Position numbers and translations under genes: made by a program. This document shows, one piece after another, positions 34,470-45,649 of a stretch of 64,000 bases of DNA. Location: NCBI GenBank assembly GCA_015178975.1, contig WHVD01000019.1, positions 868,001-932,000 of the forward strand. Reading direction: 5' to 3'. Every line of letters starts with the position of its first letter. Position 1 is the stretch's first letter. Origin of the DNA: Hysterangium stoloniferum (lineage: Eukaryota; Basidiomycota; Agaricomycetes; Hysterangiales; Hysterangiaceae). The notes below the pieces were generated by a model that searched no databases, had not been told where the DNA came from, and saw nothing but the letters and a program-made list of their open reading frames with translations.

Positions 34470-36545
34470 TGAGCTGAATGGTTTGGAAAATATGAAGGAG
34501 CTACAAAGAGTGTTAACAATGGATATGATATTGATTCGTGGAGATATATATCATACTGTATATTGCAGTGAGGGAACATGTCACTGTATAGTGTCAGTTG
34601 ATCTTTGGCAGCCTTGAAGAGAATATGGCCGTCAGCTGTAGTTTTATGCATATATAAAGATTGTAATTTAAATTCATACCATCTTCCCCAATGTATAACG
34701 TGTGATGGGTAACTCGAGTGTCAGACCAGTGGATGTAGAACCGTATCGTTTAGAATAAAGTTTAACAGGGCGGTGGCTGTTTAAGGTGATGGAATCTTTT
34801 GCCCTCAAGTCTCAGTCGGAACTGGTTCCTTCCATATCAACAGTGAATAAGTATTTCCCCCATACGAAGGCTTTGCCAAAACACCGGATCCTGATGTGAT
34901 CAAATGCTAAGTTGCCAAGACGCGTCGCTTTGGTTTGTTTCTTGTTGGTAAGCATTGTTTGAGGCACTTTTGGTCCTACTGACAGCTGATACGCTGTTTC
35001 TCAAGTTAGATGATTGACCCAGTCTGAGCTCCCAGCTACAAGTATGTATTTTATTTCATTCTGAAAGTATATATGTGAGATAGATTGCTTCCTTAGAGAG
35101 TGACCGAAAGCCCATACGGATGTATGATACATGTTGTGTGCCCCGCGCATGCTGTGGTGTGGAGCGACACGCAAAAGATATTATTTCCCGTTTTGGAGTC
35201 TGCGAGCCATAGAAGCTGCGAGACTCGTGTGTTGTTTCAGATGATTGATTCTGAGATTGAATTAAGTAAATTTGGTCATGTAGTTAGCGTAAAATATTTA
35301 ACACATATATCTTATTTGAATTTTTTAAATTTATTTCATATATTAATACAAGAAATTTTATGCGTCTAAGGGTATGAGACATCTAGCAAAGAACATATAT
35401 GGGCTTTCGCTGGTTGCCCGTGCATGGAATCCGTCACGATAACTGATAATTTTTTTTTTTTTAAGTGGGAACTTGGTGGCAATCTGGAACCAGCTGACTG
35501 GGTTGGAATCACAACTGACATTGAATTTCCTTGCACATCAGCCATGCTTAACGTCGCTGGTTTAGGGTTTAAAGTTTAGCAGTATTGCCAGCTGAAGGGC
35601 GCCACACCGTTTCTAGTGGTTTTGATAGTTTCCGATGGTCGAGCTCCTGGAGAGGAATGGACGCCCACGCCAATTGTTAAGTAACGGTTAACAGGTATTA
35701 CTAGTTAGTGGTGCTTTTGCTAGCAAATTTATTTACAGATTGATTCCTTTTTAGTTTCTGGTTTATTTTGGAAGACTACTCTCATGAGACTTTGAGAAGA
35801 CTTCAGTGCTCAGGCGCTGGTAACATTGCAACTCGTCCATAACGCCATCCACAGTTTGTGTTATTTAGGTGTGGTGGGGCCATTTTCAGGTTTTTTTGGT
35901 AGTTTCTGTAATTTCATAAATAACAACGACAGTAAAATCTCCTTGTTGAGTGATGCATTTCTTCGTCAATTGAGCGCTGTAATTAAACAGTCAAATTTAT
36001 CTGGAGAGTGACGAAAGATATTTTTCACTGACAGCCTAAAGTTCACTATGCCAGCCCTTAACAACGCCTCCCAAATCCCTAGACCCAAGGCACATTAGAA
36101 ACTGGCGAGAAAAGCTTATCGTAAAATCTGACACATTCCTGTGCAGGAACACTGCTTCCTCCGTCATTGGCTAACAAGGACCGGCTGCAGCCTAAGCCGG
36201 CTTGATTCAGCCGTCTCCAAAGCTGAGCTGTCGCTAGCTGTTGCCCGATAGCTCAGCTTAAATCCCATTGCTTGGCCCACGCTAAGCGCCAAGCCGCCGG
36301 CAACATAGTAGTCCCGAGTCTCAGCACCGAGTCTCATCATCATCATGAAACCCCACAGCCAACGCGATGTTCTGGGCTGTTCGGTGGTATACATCGATTA
36401 ATTAATCGCCATGTTTCATAATAGGGGCATCCGAGTCAGGGTTAACATTTGTGACCCTTACGCTAGGAAGTGATTTAGGGGTTTAATTACGTAAGTTACT
36501 TATTCGTTTTGTGTACTTTCCAGTGATCCATTTATTGCTTCGAAT
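34470..36545. other. Intergenic, one dispersed repeat, no supported gene
   Basis: About 2 kb upstream of the ligase gene (-) and of the next gene (+), so it should hold two divergent promoters. 36,172-36,310 is a diverged copy of the repeat at 25,705-25,825. A run of T occurs near 35,451-35,462. Frames at 35,100-35,369 and 35,826-36,011 are unsupported. Confidence 0.45.
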
Positions 36546-37503
36546 ATGAGCCGCAAAGTCACTAACTCTTTTGCAGCGAGTGAGAAAAGGTACCACATTA
36601 CGTTATTACCTCTTGGACTTGGTCATCCGCCAGTAGCTCAACCAGATATGAGTCTTCCTTCTGCACAAGTTGGAGAAGTTGGCTCCATGATTGGAGGCGC
36701 GTGGAATCCCCACTTCAATCTGACGAAAACCGCGGAAGAGAACGTTGAACTCTATGACACCTCACCAGCACCAAGACATGACATACTCACAATTCAGACC
36801 GAGAAGGAGATCATAGGTGACATATTCTACGGCAAGGGTTTATACCGATCGGATGATATTGACGATCCAACTGATAGGTGAGTATGATTGCTACCCTTGC
36901 TATTTATCTGCCTTTAACTATCTCGGTCCCGAAAGGCATCCAGATGAATGGTACATTTCTTGGAAAAACACTCAGGACCAAGGCGCTTTCGTGATCCTTG
37001 GAAATCCGGGCCATCGTACTTCAGCCACAGAGATAAACATGATTTCAGAAAGAATCACTCAGGACTGGCGGAGCTGGTATAAAAAATATCAACGCCACGT
37101 CTACATTCTCACCTCATGCGTGCGGACCAGTAGTTGGTGCATGGCCGACTTCTGCGGAAGGAGTACTGTAGGGTTTTGTCACGGGCGTAGGGATAAAGTC
37201 GAATTTCACTCAATAAATACCAAACGATATCATTTCGGCTATGGTCCAAAGCATCGCGAGAGTGAGATATCAACCAAATTGCGGCAACTAGCTGAAACCG
37301 CATCCGATGTTCCAAGAACAACCGCTAAAGAAGACAATGACGACCAAGGTTCCGAAATACCCTCAGCACAATCCCACATGGAGTCAAAGGAACCAATACA
37401 TTATCATCCTCATCCGTACGACCAGACCATATTGATTTCTGGCTTTCATCTCTTCCCAAGGCGCAGGTGGTTCAGGCCAGGTAACGTCTCCTCTCGGTAC
37501 TAG
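36546..37503 (+). CDS. Hypothetical protein, at least two exons, 3' end uncertain
   Basis: Exon 1 (36,546 to about 36,878) ends in DDIDDPTDR at a clean GTGAGT donor. After an intron of about 58 bp the frame resumes with HPDEWYISWKNTQDQGAFVI, then WRSWYKKYQRHVYILTSCVR with TSSWCMADFC. A segment of the shape Q-x-x-GA-x-(V/I)-hydrophobic, an aromatic-rich helix, then a hydrophobic strand followed by xSSWC is common in large mushroom-specific protein families of unknown function. Downstream, about 37,670-37,870 has further coding-like pieces (FFEWLKENARHALENRS before a GTGAGT donor), so the gene may extend past 37,503. No function assigned. Confidence 0.55.
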
Positions 37504-37509
37504 CAGTTT

Positions 37510-39092
37510 CAATGTGCTCATACCGGAACCTCAGCTACTTGGTACTCTGGAATAGATGGAGTTTATGAGGCCGTTTGCATGTGCTTATTTGATGTACGCC
37601 ACAGACTGTCCTCTTGATAAGCATTGATCATGTCTGGTTACTCCCGTGCAGCTCGAAGTGGAGGCAACAATGGCCTTAATGCATGATGTCGACGTGGGTA
37701 AACTCATCAAGGTCAGGATTGCGGTTGATGTATAAAATATCCTGCACAGCTGATACAAAGCATAGTGCGCAGAAGACTTCGGCCAAGTCGGCCAATTTTT
37801 TGAATGGTTGAAAGAAAATGCCCGTCATGCATTGGAGAACCGTTCGGTGAGAAATGAAGGTGAGTGCGACAAGGCGCGAAAACTTTGAATTTTACTTACT
37901 GCATATATTGAATCTAGTCGTCGTTCTTGAGCGTATCTCTCTGGAGAGGCTACGTCCTCTTCGAGCAAAGTCCAACCCCATTACAGTGTTAGTAGCGGCA
38001 GGAATAAAGCGTTTTACGCAACCTTTTCCATGCCGGGTATCCATCACTTAAACGCATTAGAATATTCCGGGACTCCGTCAATCACTATTATTCGAATTAA
38101 TTATGCACGTGCACTGATCTTGATGTTTCAAATGGACTATAGTGTAAGAGTAACATGTATAGTATAATAACTCCAGGACGCTATAGTAGGCAGAGTAATG
38201 GAGATTACCACATCAATTTGAATGATATGATACTAGTGATGAGGACGCTTCACTGGGATGATCAGGTACAGGACCCTTAAGGGTATGAGATGATCAGACT
38301 TTCTATTTCGTACCATTTATTTTTCCTTCTTCTTTCCCGCTATGCCTGTTTCTGGAAATTTTATTTTGGCAGTTATCTGTAGGGTGGAATTTGAGGGGGG
38401 ATAGTTGAAACAAGTGCGTGCGGAATGCACGCCGTTACCGAGCATAAATACTCCTCGTGTTATAGTGGAGGCCGACACGTTTATTCTCCACCTTTCAAAT
38501 TCAGGAAAACATTTATAAGTCATGGCAAATTATGAGACGTGACAGACGGCCCCCATATTGTATGTTAAAGTTAACGATCTTGGACACGGTACCAGGAGTT
38601 CGTCATAATGCGCGATCGACTGAAGAAATTGAGGCGTTGTAAATGATTTTTTCACGAGTGAAATATACCGAAATGACGGTCCCTGATAGCTTGTAACTAG
38701 TTTCTGTAAGTACCCCACCAGTCAATACCTTGCTCGGAAGTCGCAAAGCATAGTGCTTGAAGGCCAACTCTTCAGAACCAATAATTCTCCAAACGCCCAG
38801 TGAAAATTCTACCCTCATATGTTAATATCGCATATTTCACATCATGTGTACGATCATTGGTGCCTCTTCCTCATTGACATGCACTGAGATCCAGAAATTT
38901 GGTGATGTGAGTGCGCCGATGATGAACATGGCTCCATGGGAAGTTCGCTGTAGGTAACGGTCATTGGCGAGATAATAACACCCTATCTTGCCAAATTTAC
39001 TACTCGTATTGATGACACACACGCCCCTCTACATATTTGATATGCAATAAATGAGTTTCCCGTTACTGTCCTATCCATGCTCCCCAATGCTC
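37510..39092. other. Intergenic or gene-relic stretch
   Basis: 37,670-38,050 contains coding-like fragments (see preceding gene), including ISLERLRPLRAKSNPIT near 37,930. 38,100-39,090 shows nothing convincing; it is the 3' flank of the sedolisin gene. Confidence 0.4.
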
Positions 39093-41588
39093 CTACACCA
39101 AGGCCTGTAATTTCAAGAAGTCCGGCGTACCCAATCCCGTGACTGGGTCCCATCCAGCACGTGCTGATATTACAATCATCAATTCGCAGCATGAGAGTAA
39201 ATCGATACGAATGAAAGCCTTACCTGGGAAGCCATTCGTTCCGCATCCAGGGTTATCGCCCGTAGTGATGTCATTGAAGCCACTCGGGATGGTGTAAATA
39301 AGCGGGTTGAGAAAACCAAGCGAAGGCTTGCCGTTCGCAAGACGGAAGTCGTTTAAGAGTGCGATGACACCCGCAAATGTCTGGGGATTGATTAACGGGC
39401 TCAGAATGTTGTAAATAATTTCGGAAGATCCATGACTCACAGGCGAGCTGGCCGATGTTCCAGCAACCGATTCTGTTATTCCACGCACGATGACTTGAAA
39501 TCCTTCACCTTGAGCAGCTACGTCCGGGTACGCCCGACCGGAGACACTTGGATACATAGTTAGCACTCGGCACAAACTTGATCCTTGTGATGAGAATACA
39601 TACTTGAACAGCCCTTTGTTCGTCGCACCCAAAGCCGTCAAGTACGTGCTAACAGCCGCAGTTTGGTAGGACGGTTGAGCGAAGAAGTTGGAAAATCCCC
39701 CGCCTGAGAAGCCAATGGCCGTTTCAGGGTTGGTTCTGGTTGTGGCCCCGACTGTGGTGACGAATGGACAACTGAAGCAGATGGTAAACATATTATTTGC
39801 GAACATGGTATGGAAGTATACCTCGCAGGGAAGTTGGGCTGGAAACGTTCGATGTTTTGGCCGTCGTTGGTTAAGCAATCTCCGGCACCCACCCCGCTAT
39901 TGCTTTCTTTGAGCAAGGGCGATGATTAAGGTAAGGAAAAACGCACTCATCACCGCTACTGAACATGATGCTGCTACCACGCGCACCGAGCTGAGCAAAA
40001 CCATTGCATACGCGGCTGTGGCGTGGATTAATGATGGAAATAATAGATGGATTCTCTGTTATACACTTACACAGCGAAATCTTCGGGGACGGTTTGTTCT
40101 ATAGTGCGAATTCATTCAATAACGCAAATTTTGCACTTAGCGAGGTTAAAATCATACCATCGTCACCGTAGCTCTGGTTCAATAGATTAGGTCAGATGGA
40201 ATAGGTATGAATATGTACAATAGACAACCTACAGTCGTGAAGGTCTGCGGGACAGTGGTCTGGTTTAGAATGAAATTCAACCCTAGTATGATTATAATGA
40301 ATTTAAATATTGAAGATTAAAACAAATGTCTGCTTACAGTCAAGGTATGGCTCGTTAGTGTTTGTGGGAGTGTTTGAGTCGGGAATGAAGGGGGGTGAAC
40401 CACCAGTGGAGAAATATATGTTTGGGGTCGGGAATGACATGCCCTCGGTGTACTAAGTCAAGTGACGTGGATCACTCAAACACTATACACAGAATCAGCA
40501 TTGGGAGATACCTGAATATCCAAATTGGCCTCCACACCCGGCTGGTTCTGGTTGTTACCCCCTCCATTCTACATAAAGTATCGGATACCAAACTGTGATA
40601 GGAAGACCCACAACTTACCACTTGAACGGTAGTGAAGGTTCCGCCAACTGCGTCAGTTCTGAACTTTTGGAAGAAAGTCTATTGTTTATTAGTCATTATC
40701 AGTAGCCCGATTGCTGTGGTGCCAAAACACGCCTGCAAATCCGCGTTGTTCGCAAATTCTCCCAAATATCCTGCAACACCAAGTTTGTTGACATTCGTCG
40801 CAGCAGGAACGTAATTAATTGTGTTGTACAACGTGCGCAGGCAAGATGGCGTAATTTTCGTATTACAAGTGGTCGGCGGAACGGCGAGACCAGAGAATTC
40901 ATCGGGGCCCTCATCTTTAACGGGAGGCTGCAAAAATGAAGTGGCCTTCATCTTTTTCAAGCGTCCAAACATCGTGGTTGGCTCCACGACATCAATATGA
41001 GAGTGTACCGAGCGGGGAAGACTCCATTCAAGTGTGCGAACGGTATATTCTCCGGATTCTTTGTGGCGGAATACCTGGTACTTAGTGTTAAACATGCTCT
41101 CTGCCTTAGATAACGGTACGGAGAGATGCATCCAATCGCCTGCTGTTGTGCGTCCGCAGCTCGATGGCTCGATGTCGTGGGTGCGGAGCCATGAATCAAC
41201 TGCATCCAAAGTCTCAGAATGCGGGGCAACGAGTTTATCGACTTCCTCCTTTGAGAGATGTTGGCCATAGCGGGGGTGTGCAGGGTCGCTCACTTCGTAG
41301 AGATGCCTGATGACATCGTCAATATTGCCTTCCTATAAAATAAATTGCCGACGATTGCGAGATAAGTTTAGAAATTTATGCCCTTGGTATTATCAAATAT
41401 ACCTTGAGGCCAATACGTAAATTGATCATATGGCTTTCGGGTGCGTCTCCGTGGACCTCCCAGCCATTTGGCACTGCAGCCCAGCTGTGTTTGACCTGGA
41501 AGGCCTCGCGATCCGACAATGGTGAAGCTACAGCATGAAGACTCAAGCTTGAGACTAAGAGGGGTACGAGAGCAGCAAACCAGATCAT
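39093..41588 (-). CDS. Secreted sedolisin (S53 serine-carboxyl peptidase, tripeptidyl-peptidase type)
   Basis: ATG 41,588, then a signal peptide (MIWFAALVPLLVSSLSLHAV, cleavage near ASPLSD). The pro-domain has ESHMINLRIGLK, PAHPRYGQHLSKEEVDKLVA and MFNTKYQVFRHKESGEYTVR. The mature part runs CLRTLYNTINYVPA; the exon with GVEANLDIQ, carrying the Glu and Asp of the catalytic triad (about 40,515); YLDWLNFILNQTTVPQTFTT-type and SYGDDG pieces; RVCNGFAQLGARGSSIMFSS; and CPFVTTVGATTR. The catalytic Ser follows in SVAGTSASSP (about 39,450). GWDPVTGLGTPDF near 39,110-39,150 is the calcium-binding end. About ten short introns. All catalytic positions are present, so it is probably active: acid peptidase outside the cell or in the vacuole. 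Confidence 0.9.
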
Positions 41589-41589
41589 G

Positions 41590-43353
41590 GTTCCCAGTTA
41601 AGGAGCAGGAATCGAATTCGCATAGATCCAGTGAAGCCTCATGCCTTTTATTCTGCTTATGGATCCTCATATCGGGGGTGCGGGAGCTCGTGCCCTCTTG
41701 TGGACTAGCAAGAAGCATGGGCGACATCTGTTTGACTCTAATTCGCAGATAAGTATACAAAATAGAAAGATAAATTCCTTTAAGAAGTGTGAGAGAAATC
41801 AGCCATCAAGAGGAGTCACGTGCTATTGATGCATTTCGGGCAGAAAATCCACGACGTGAACACTTCTCACCATGAGGAGCATGATAGTGGTCCAGGCAAT
41901 TACCCCCCGGAGTCATTGTTATGCCACGCTCTCACATATGAGTGCATGGTGCTTGACGTCAACATTCACAACCGCTGTTCCTCGTGGTCTAGCCTTACGC
42001 TCCAAAAGCGAGTAAAGACACACCAAATGGTCAGCATTACTGCACTGCCTGGGAGTCCAAACACGGATCATGATGACTAGCGCAGTGCGAATAGGATTCA
42101 CAATGGAGGAGCCATGCGTACTCCGCTCACGGCACTTGTTGGGCCGCAGCTGTATTGTTAATACGAGATTCCTTTCATGGAAATAAGATAATTATTGCGA
42201 CAGCAATGCCCAAGCCTAAGATATATTGTAGTCCGATTGCAGGGTCAGCCCAGTTTTTAAAAATATAACATATTAGCAATTTAAAAGGTAATCTCTCGTA
42301 GATCAAATTGCCGATAGATAATGTTGACACTTCTGGTAACTTTGGAAGCATCGGCGGGATGTGTTGTACAATGCGTCATCCAAATGACGATTCGGGCTGG
42401 ACTAGCTGTAGCGCTGACACAGACCAGATTAGTCCAGTCAGACCATAGAGAGTACAGTCCGAGAAACCAAAAAAAGGGGGGAGAGGGAAAATATAAAACC
42501 AAATGTCATCTACTTCACAGGCATTGTGTTTCGTCTGACTTTTGGTTACTGTCACCGTCAAATATTTGTTCTTTCTAGAAGTTCAGCCTGGGAGCCTTGG
42601 GAGACGGATCTGAGGTTGCGCGGGCAATTGGAGTTTGGCCTTGGTGGAGGCCTGAATAATTACCAGGCCGAATTAAAGGGGAAAGAGAAAGGAGGAAACT
42701 GGTGTAGATTGTCCGAATTAGGTTAAATAGACTGAACGGGTCGGACTTCGAAACATGAATCATTATCCATCCTCAAGGGTAAAAAAAAAAAAAAAAAGTG
42801 ACAAAAACTCATGCCTAAAACGTGGAAACACTACCAGATCGCGTATCGGACTGGACCACCCGCTTACATTAATCCTCTTATCGTACGAGCGCATTTTTCA
42901 CCCATATGCGTATATATGTATGCTCGGCTATGGAGTAAAACCTCAGTCGTTTCCCTACAGCCCCACTAGGCAGCGACTGAGGTGAGTTTCTTCTGCATGG
43001 ACAGTCTTTCGTATATACTAGCAAACTGATGTAGATTAGTTTGGGCATCCGCTGCCCTTTTCTGTTCTAGCTCGGTTCAAATTTTGTCAAAAAGGAAAAT
43101 CAAGTGCAATGATTATAAATTCAAGTTTATTGCCTTTTCTAGATTATTATTATTATTATTGGTCAACCTTTTGGTGGCTTTTTCTGATTTGGAGGCGTGA
43201 CCATAATAAAGAGTAGCTTTTTAAAGCGGAGTTGAAGATGGTAGGAAGAGCCGAAAGCTTATTTTCCAGCGCCTAGTTTGCAAGTCATCAACACCATCTC
43301 TGCCCTAGCGACCTCGCTCGTGTCGCATCCTCAAGCCCTCTTCACAAACATAC
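41590..43353. other. Intergenic, promoter region of sedolisin and RPS30 genes, no supported gene
   Basis: About 1.8 kb between divergent genes. It contains a run of A at about 42,781-42,798 and a (TTA)n tract near 43,145-43,160. A TAATAAAG-containing stretch and a pyrimidine-rich tract lie near 43,300-43,350, directly before the RPS30 ATG, as is usual for ribosomal protein genes. The small frames here are overlapping and unsupported. Confidence 0.45.
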
Positions 43354-43928
43354 ATGGGAAAAGGTATAGTGGATCATCCTTTAGAACATTACTCTGTTTT
43401 CTAATGCTTTGATTCTTTAGGTATAACCTAATGACAAGCCAACACACAATGGCTGACGTCTTTCTCCGATTCATTTAGTTCACGGATCGCTCGCTCGTGC
43501 GGGTAAAGTAAAATCACAGACACCTAAAGTCGAAAAGCAGGAAAAGAAGAAGACTCCACGAGGACGGGCGAAGAAGCGTCTTGTCTACAACCGTCGGTAT
43601 GTAATGTACCCAATGGATCTGGGGACGTTTCGGACTTACATTCTTTTAGATTCGTCAACGTCACACTTCTGCCAGGAGGCAAGCGACGGATGTGAGTAGT
43701 CCGTTTCTTGACTTTCTTGCACGACAGCATTGTTGCAGGCTGCTGTTGACTTGCTTGCCTGATGATCCACAACCAATGCATAGTTCACACTGAATTAATT
43801 CTTGTTGACAAACATACATCTAACGTCTTTCGCTCCTATCTGATCCTCATACCGTCTTTCTCTGTTCAATACGAGAGATTGTGCTGATTGTCTTGTCTGT
43901 CCACAGGAACCCCAACCCCGAGAAATAA
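43354..43928 (+). CDS. RPS30: 40S ribosomal protein S30 (eS30)
   Basis: Small-subunit ribosomal protein in four exons: 43,354-43,363, 43,479-43,596, 43,650-43,691 and 43,907-43,928. Joined, they read [15 protein letters not shown]...[17 protein letters not shown]...GGKRRMNPNPEK, about 62 residues, full length for eS30. As in other fungi there is no ubiquitin-like fusion partner. The first exon is only 10 bases. The third intron (43,692-43,906, 215 bp) is much longer than the others and contains a C/D-box snoRNA. Splicing of this highly expressed gene would release the snoRNA. Confidence 0.95.
43757..43847 (+). ncRNA. C/D-box snoRNA, snR60/U80 (SNORD80) type, in RPS30 intron 3
   Basis: C box TGATGA at 43,760-43,765, D' box CTGA at 43,790-43,793, C'-like TGTTGA near 43,803, D box CTGA at 43,840-43,843. 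The guide before D, GTCTTTCGCTCCTAT (43,825-43,839), pairs with the 25S/28S rRNA segment AUAGGGGCGAAAGAC with one G:U. The same guide is in human SNORD80. The guide before D', GCATAGTTCAC (43,778-43,788), pairs with GUGAACUAUGC in 25S rRNA. These are the two targets of yeast snR60 (Am817 and Gm908). It would direct 2'-O-methylation in the nucleolus. Confidence 0.9.
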
Positions 43929-44307
43929 AATGGTGTCTTAGAGCCTTTGCCTTGAACATCGCCTCATTTCCCGCCAAAACCTACTCAATGGGACCATTTA
44001 AGTCATATTGCATGTGTTTATATTGCGTCATACTGCCTTATACGAATGCTCTATGCAACTCGCTTTCTTAATCTATTATACCATTGTGTGAGGATCCTGA
44101 CTCCATGGATGTATGAACATTCGGCATGTTTCTTTTTTCTCTCTCTTCATGTTATCAACGTCTAAGCATTGCATGCCTCACCTCCATAACACGTGTGGTC
44201 ACCTGTGTATCATCCGAGGCTTCTATTTCCCAACTCATAAACCCATGCACCGCCAAGCTTTGTATTGTGAGTGTCTTTTTCTGTTTTCCATGGGCTCCGT
44301 CCTCGTC

Positions 44308-44399
44308 GCCTGATGAACCACAAACCAATGCATAGTTCACACTGAATTATTTTCTGTTGACAAATATTCATCTAACGTCTTTCGCTCCTATCTGATTAT
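44308..44399 (+). ncRNA. Second copy of the snR60/U80-type C/D snoRNA, downstream of RPS30
   Basis: C box TGATGA 44,311-44,316, D' box CTGA 44,342-44,345, guide GTCTTTCGCTCCTAT 44,377-44,391, D box CTGA 44,392-44,395. Both guides are identical to the intronic copy, while spacer bases between the boxes differ. That pattern is expected if both copies are under selection. It lies 380 bp after the RPS30 stop, outside any coding intron I can define. It may sit in an intron of a 3'-UTR or of a non-coding host transcript, or have its own promoter. Some flanking similarity to the intron (ccgtctt..tctttgtt) suggests duplication of the intron. Confidence 0.85.
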
Positions 44400-44927
44400 T
44401 TTCCATCGTCTTATTCTTTGTTTGATGAACCATATACTGATTACTGAGTTACTCGTAGAACTCTATAGATTCGTGGCTGTGATGATCCCTGTGTTTGGGT
44501 GGGCAGGTCTCATTTGGAGTGAGTGTCTGAACTGTAAGTGGCGGTAACATGCTGTGCGATAGTAGAACGCGATGGTTTCATCGCCTCCGGCTTGGGATGA
44601 TGCTGTACTACATTGCGGTAATATGTGTTAAGACCAAGTATTGCGATACTGTATATGTACTTGCTATCCTAACTACTACCTGGCCGTGACCTTGGGCACC
44701 GAGTGGCTGCGTACAATAGCTAGTGCTTTTGCATATCCTTCTTGGAGTATGCAGTGTGGAAGGAGTGGAAGCCATATTGTTTTTCCTCATTGTTCTTCCT
44801 CACTCTTCTGCCGAGCATTCCTCTTTCCGCGCCACCTTCAATGATTCGTATAAATATTGATTTATATTGATTGTACTATGTGACTCATGCTACATGTCAC
44901 TCACGCTGGACTTACCATCTCTTTCAG
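44400..44927. other. Spacer, no supported gene
   Basis: Follows the second snoRNA. Further TGATGA and CTGA words occur near 44,422-44,446 and 44,480-44,530, but no complementary rRNA guide was recognised. Confidence 0.35.
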
Positions 44928-45646
44928 ATATCGGCAGACGGTTGAAAGAATGGGAACTCAATTCTTCGCCGTCTTTGAGCTCAGCAAAGTTCATTGCAAG
45001 GCAGCTATATGACTCTCTGAAGGTGCAGTTTCTCACCGTCTTCCCGACAAGCTTCATCCCCATATTGACGACACGTCTTCTGACTCTCTTTCAGCAAAGC
45101 GAACAGACGAACGCGGATCTTGTACAACTGTTCTGTGAACAAATCCAGGTAGTATTATGGTTAGAAATGTGCATGCCGATCATCCGAGATACCGTTACCG
45201 TTGATACTGTGAAGAATACTTGCGTCAGGTTCGCACCTCTATCAGTGTCACTATGGATCATCTTTTGATAAAGTGTTGTATAACTCAGAGGGATGGTGGA
45301 GATTCTCAATTTTGAACAAGCCTATTCGGGGTGGTTAGCACGTATCTTTGGTGGACGCAGACGGGCTGTCTCTCGCTTAAGCGACCGCCTGCACCGGGAA
45401 GCGAACGAGTCTGTTGTACGGTGATTCGTACTCCTCTATCAATTCTATGGTATTCACCCTTTCCAGAACTTGATGATGTTTTCAACCACCCTCTCCACTC
45501 ACCGGAAGGTCCTTGATATTGAGGAGAAGGTAGTTCGTGGAATAGCAAGCTGGGAAGAGATGAGGTCTCTCATGCGCACTATCAAGAACGAAATGGAGCC
45601 TGCATCGAGCGATGTCGATGAGTCGTGGGCCAGATTTGGTTATTAA
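44928..45646 (+). CDS. Hypothetical helical protein, 5' end not resolved
   Basis: Exons identified by splice signals and continuous helical character. 44,928-45,022 encodes a segment with DIGRRLKEWELNSSPSLSSA and ending ARQLYDSLK; 45,095-45,148 has QSEQTNADLVQLFCEQIQ. A later exon around 45,298-45,420 has NFEQAYSGWLARIFGGRRRA and VSRLSDRLHREANESVV. The last (from about 45,470) has LMMFSTTLSTHRKVLDIEEK and SWEEMRSLMRTIKNEMEP and ends at TAA 45,644-45,646. The protein would be almost all helix. No family is recognised, and a start codon in a first exon was not found, so the gene may be longer or 5'-truncated. Downstream lies the CpG-poor repeat block. Confidence 0.5.
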
Positions 45647-45649
45647 GGC

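Noticed and set aside
44415..44535. Further TGATGA and CTGA words that could mark a third C/D snoRNA
   Set aside because: Spacing gives no good terminal stem, and the bases before the CTGA words did not match any rRNA segment I recognise.
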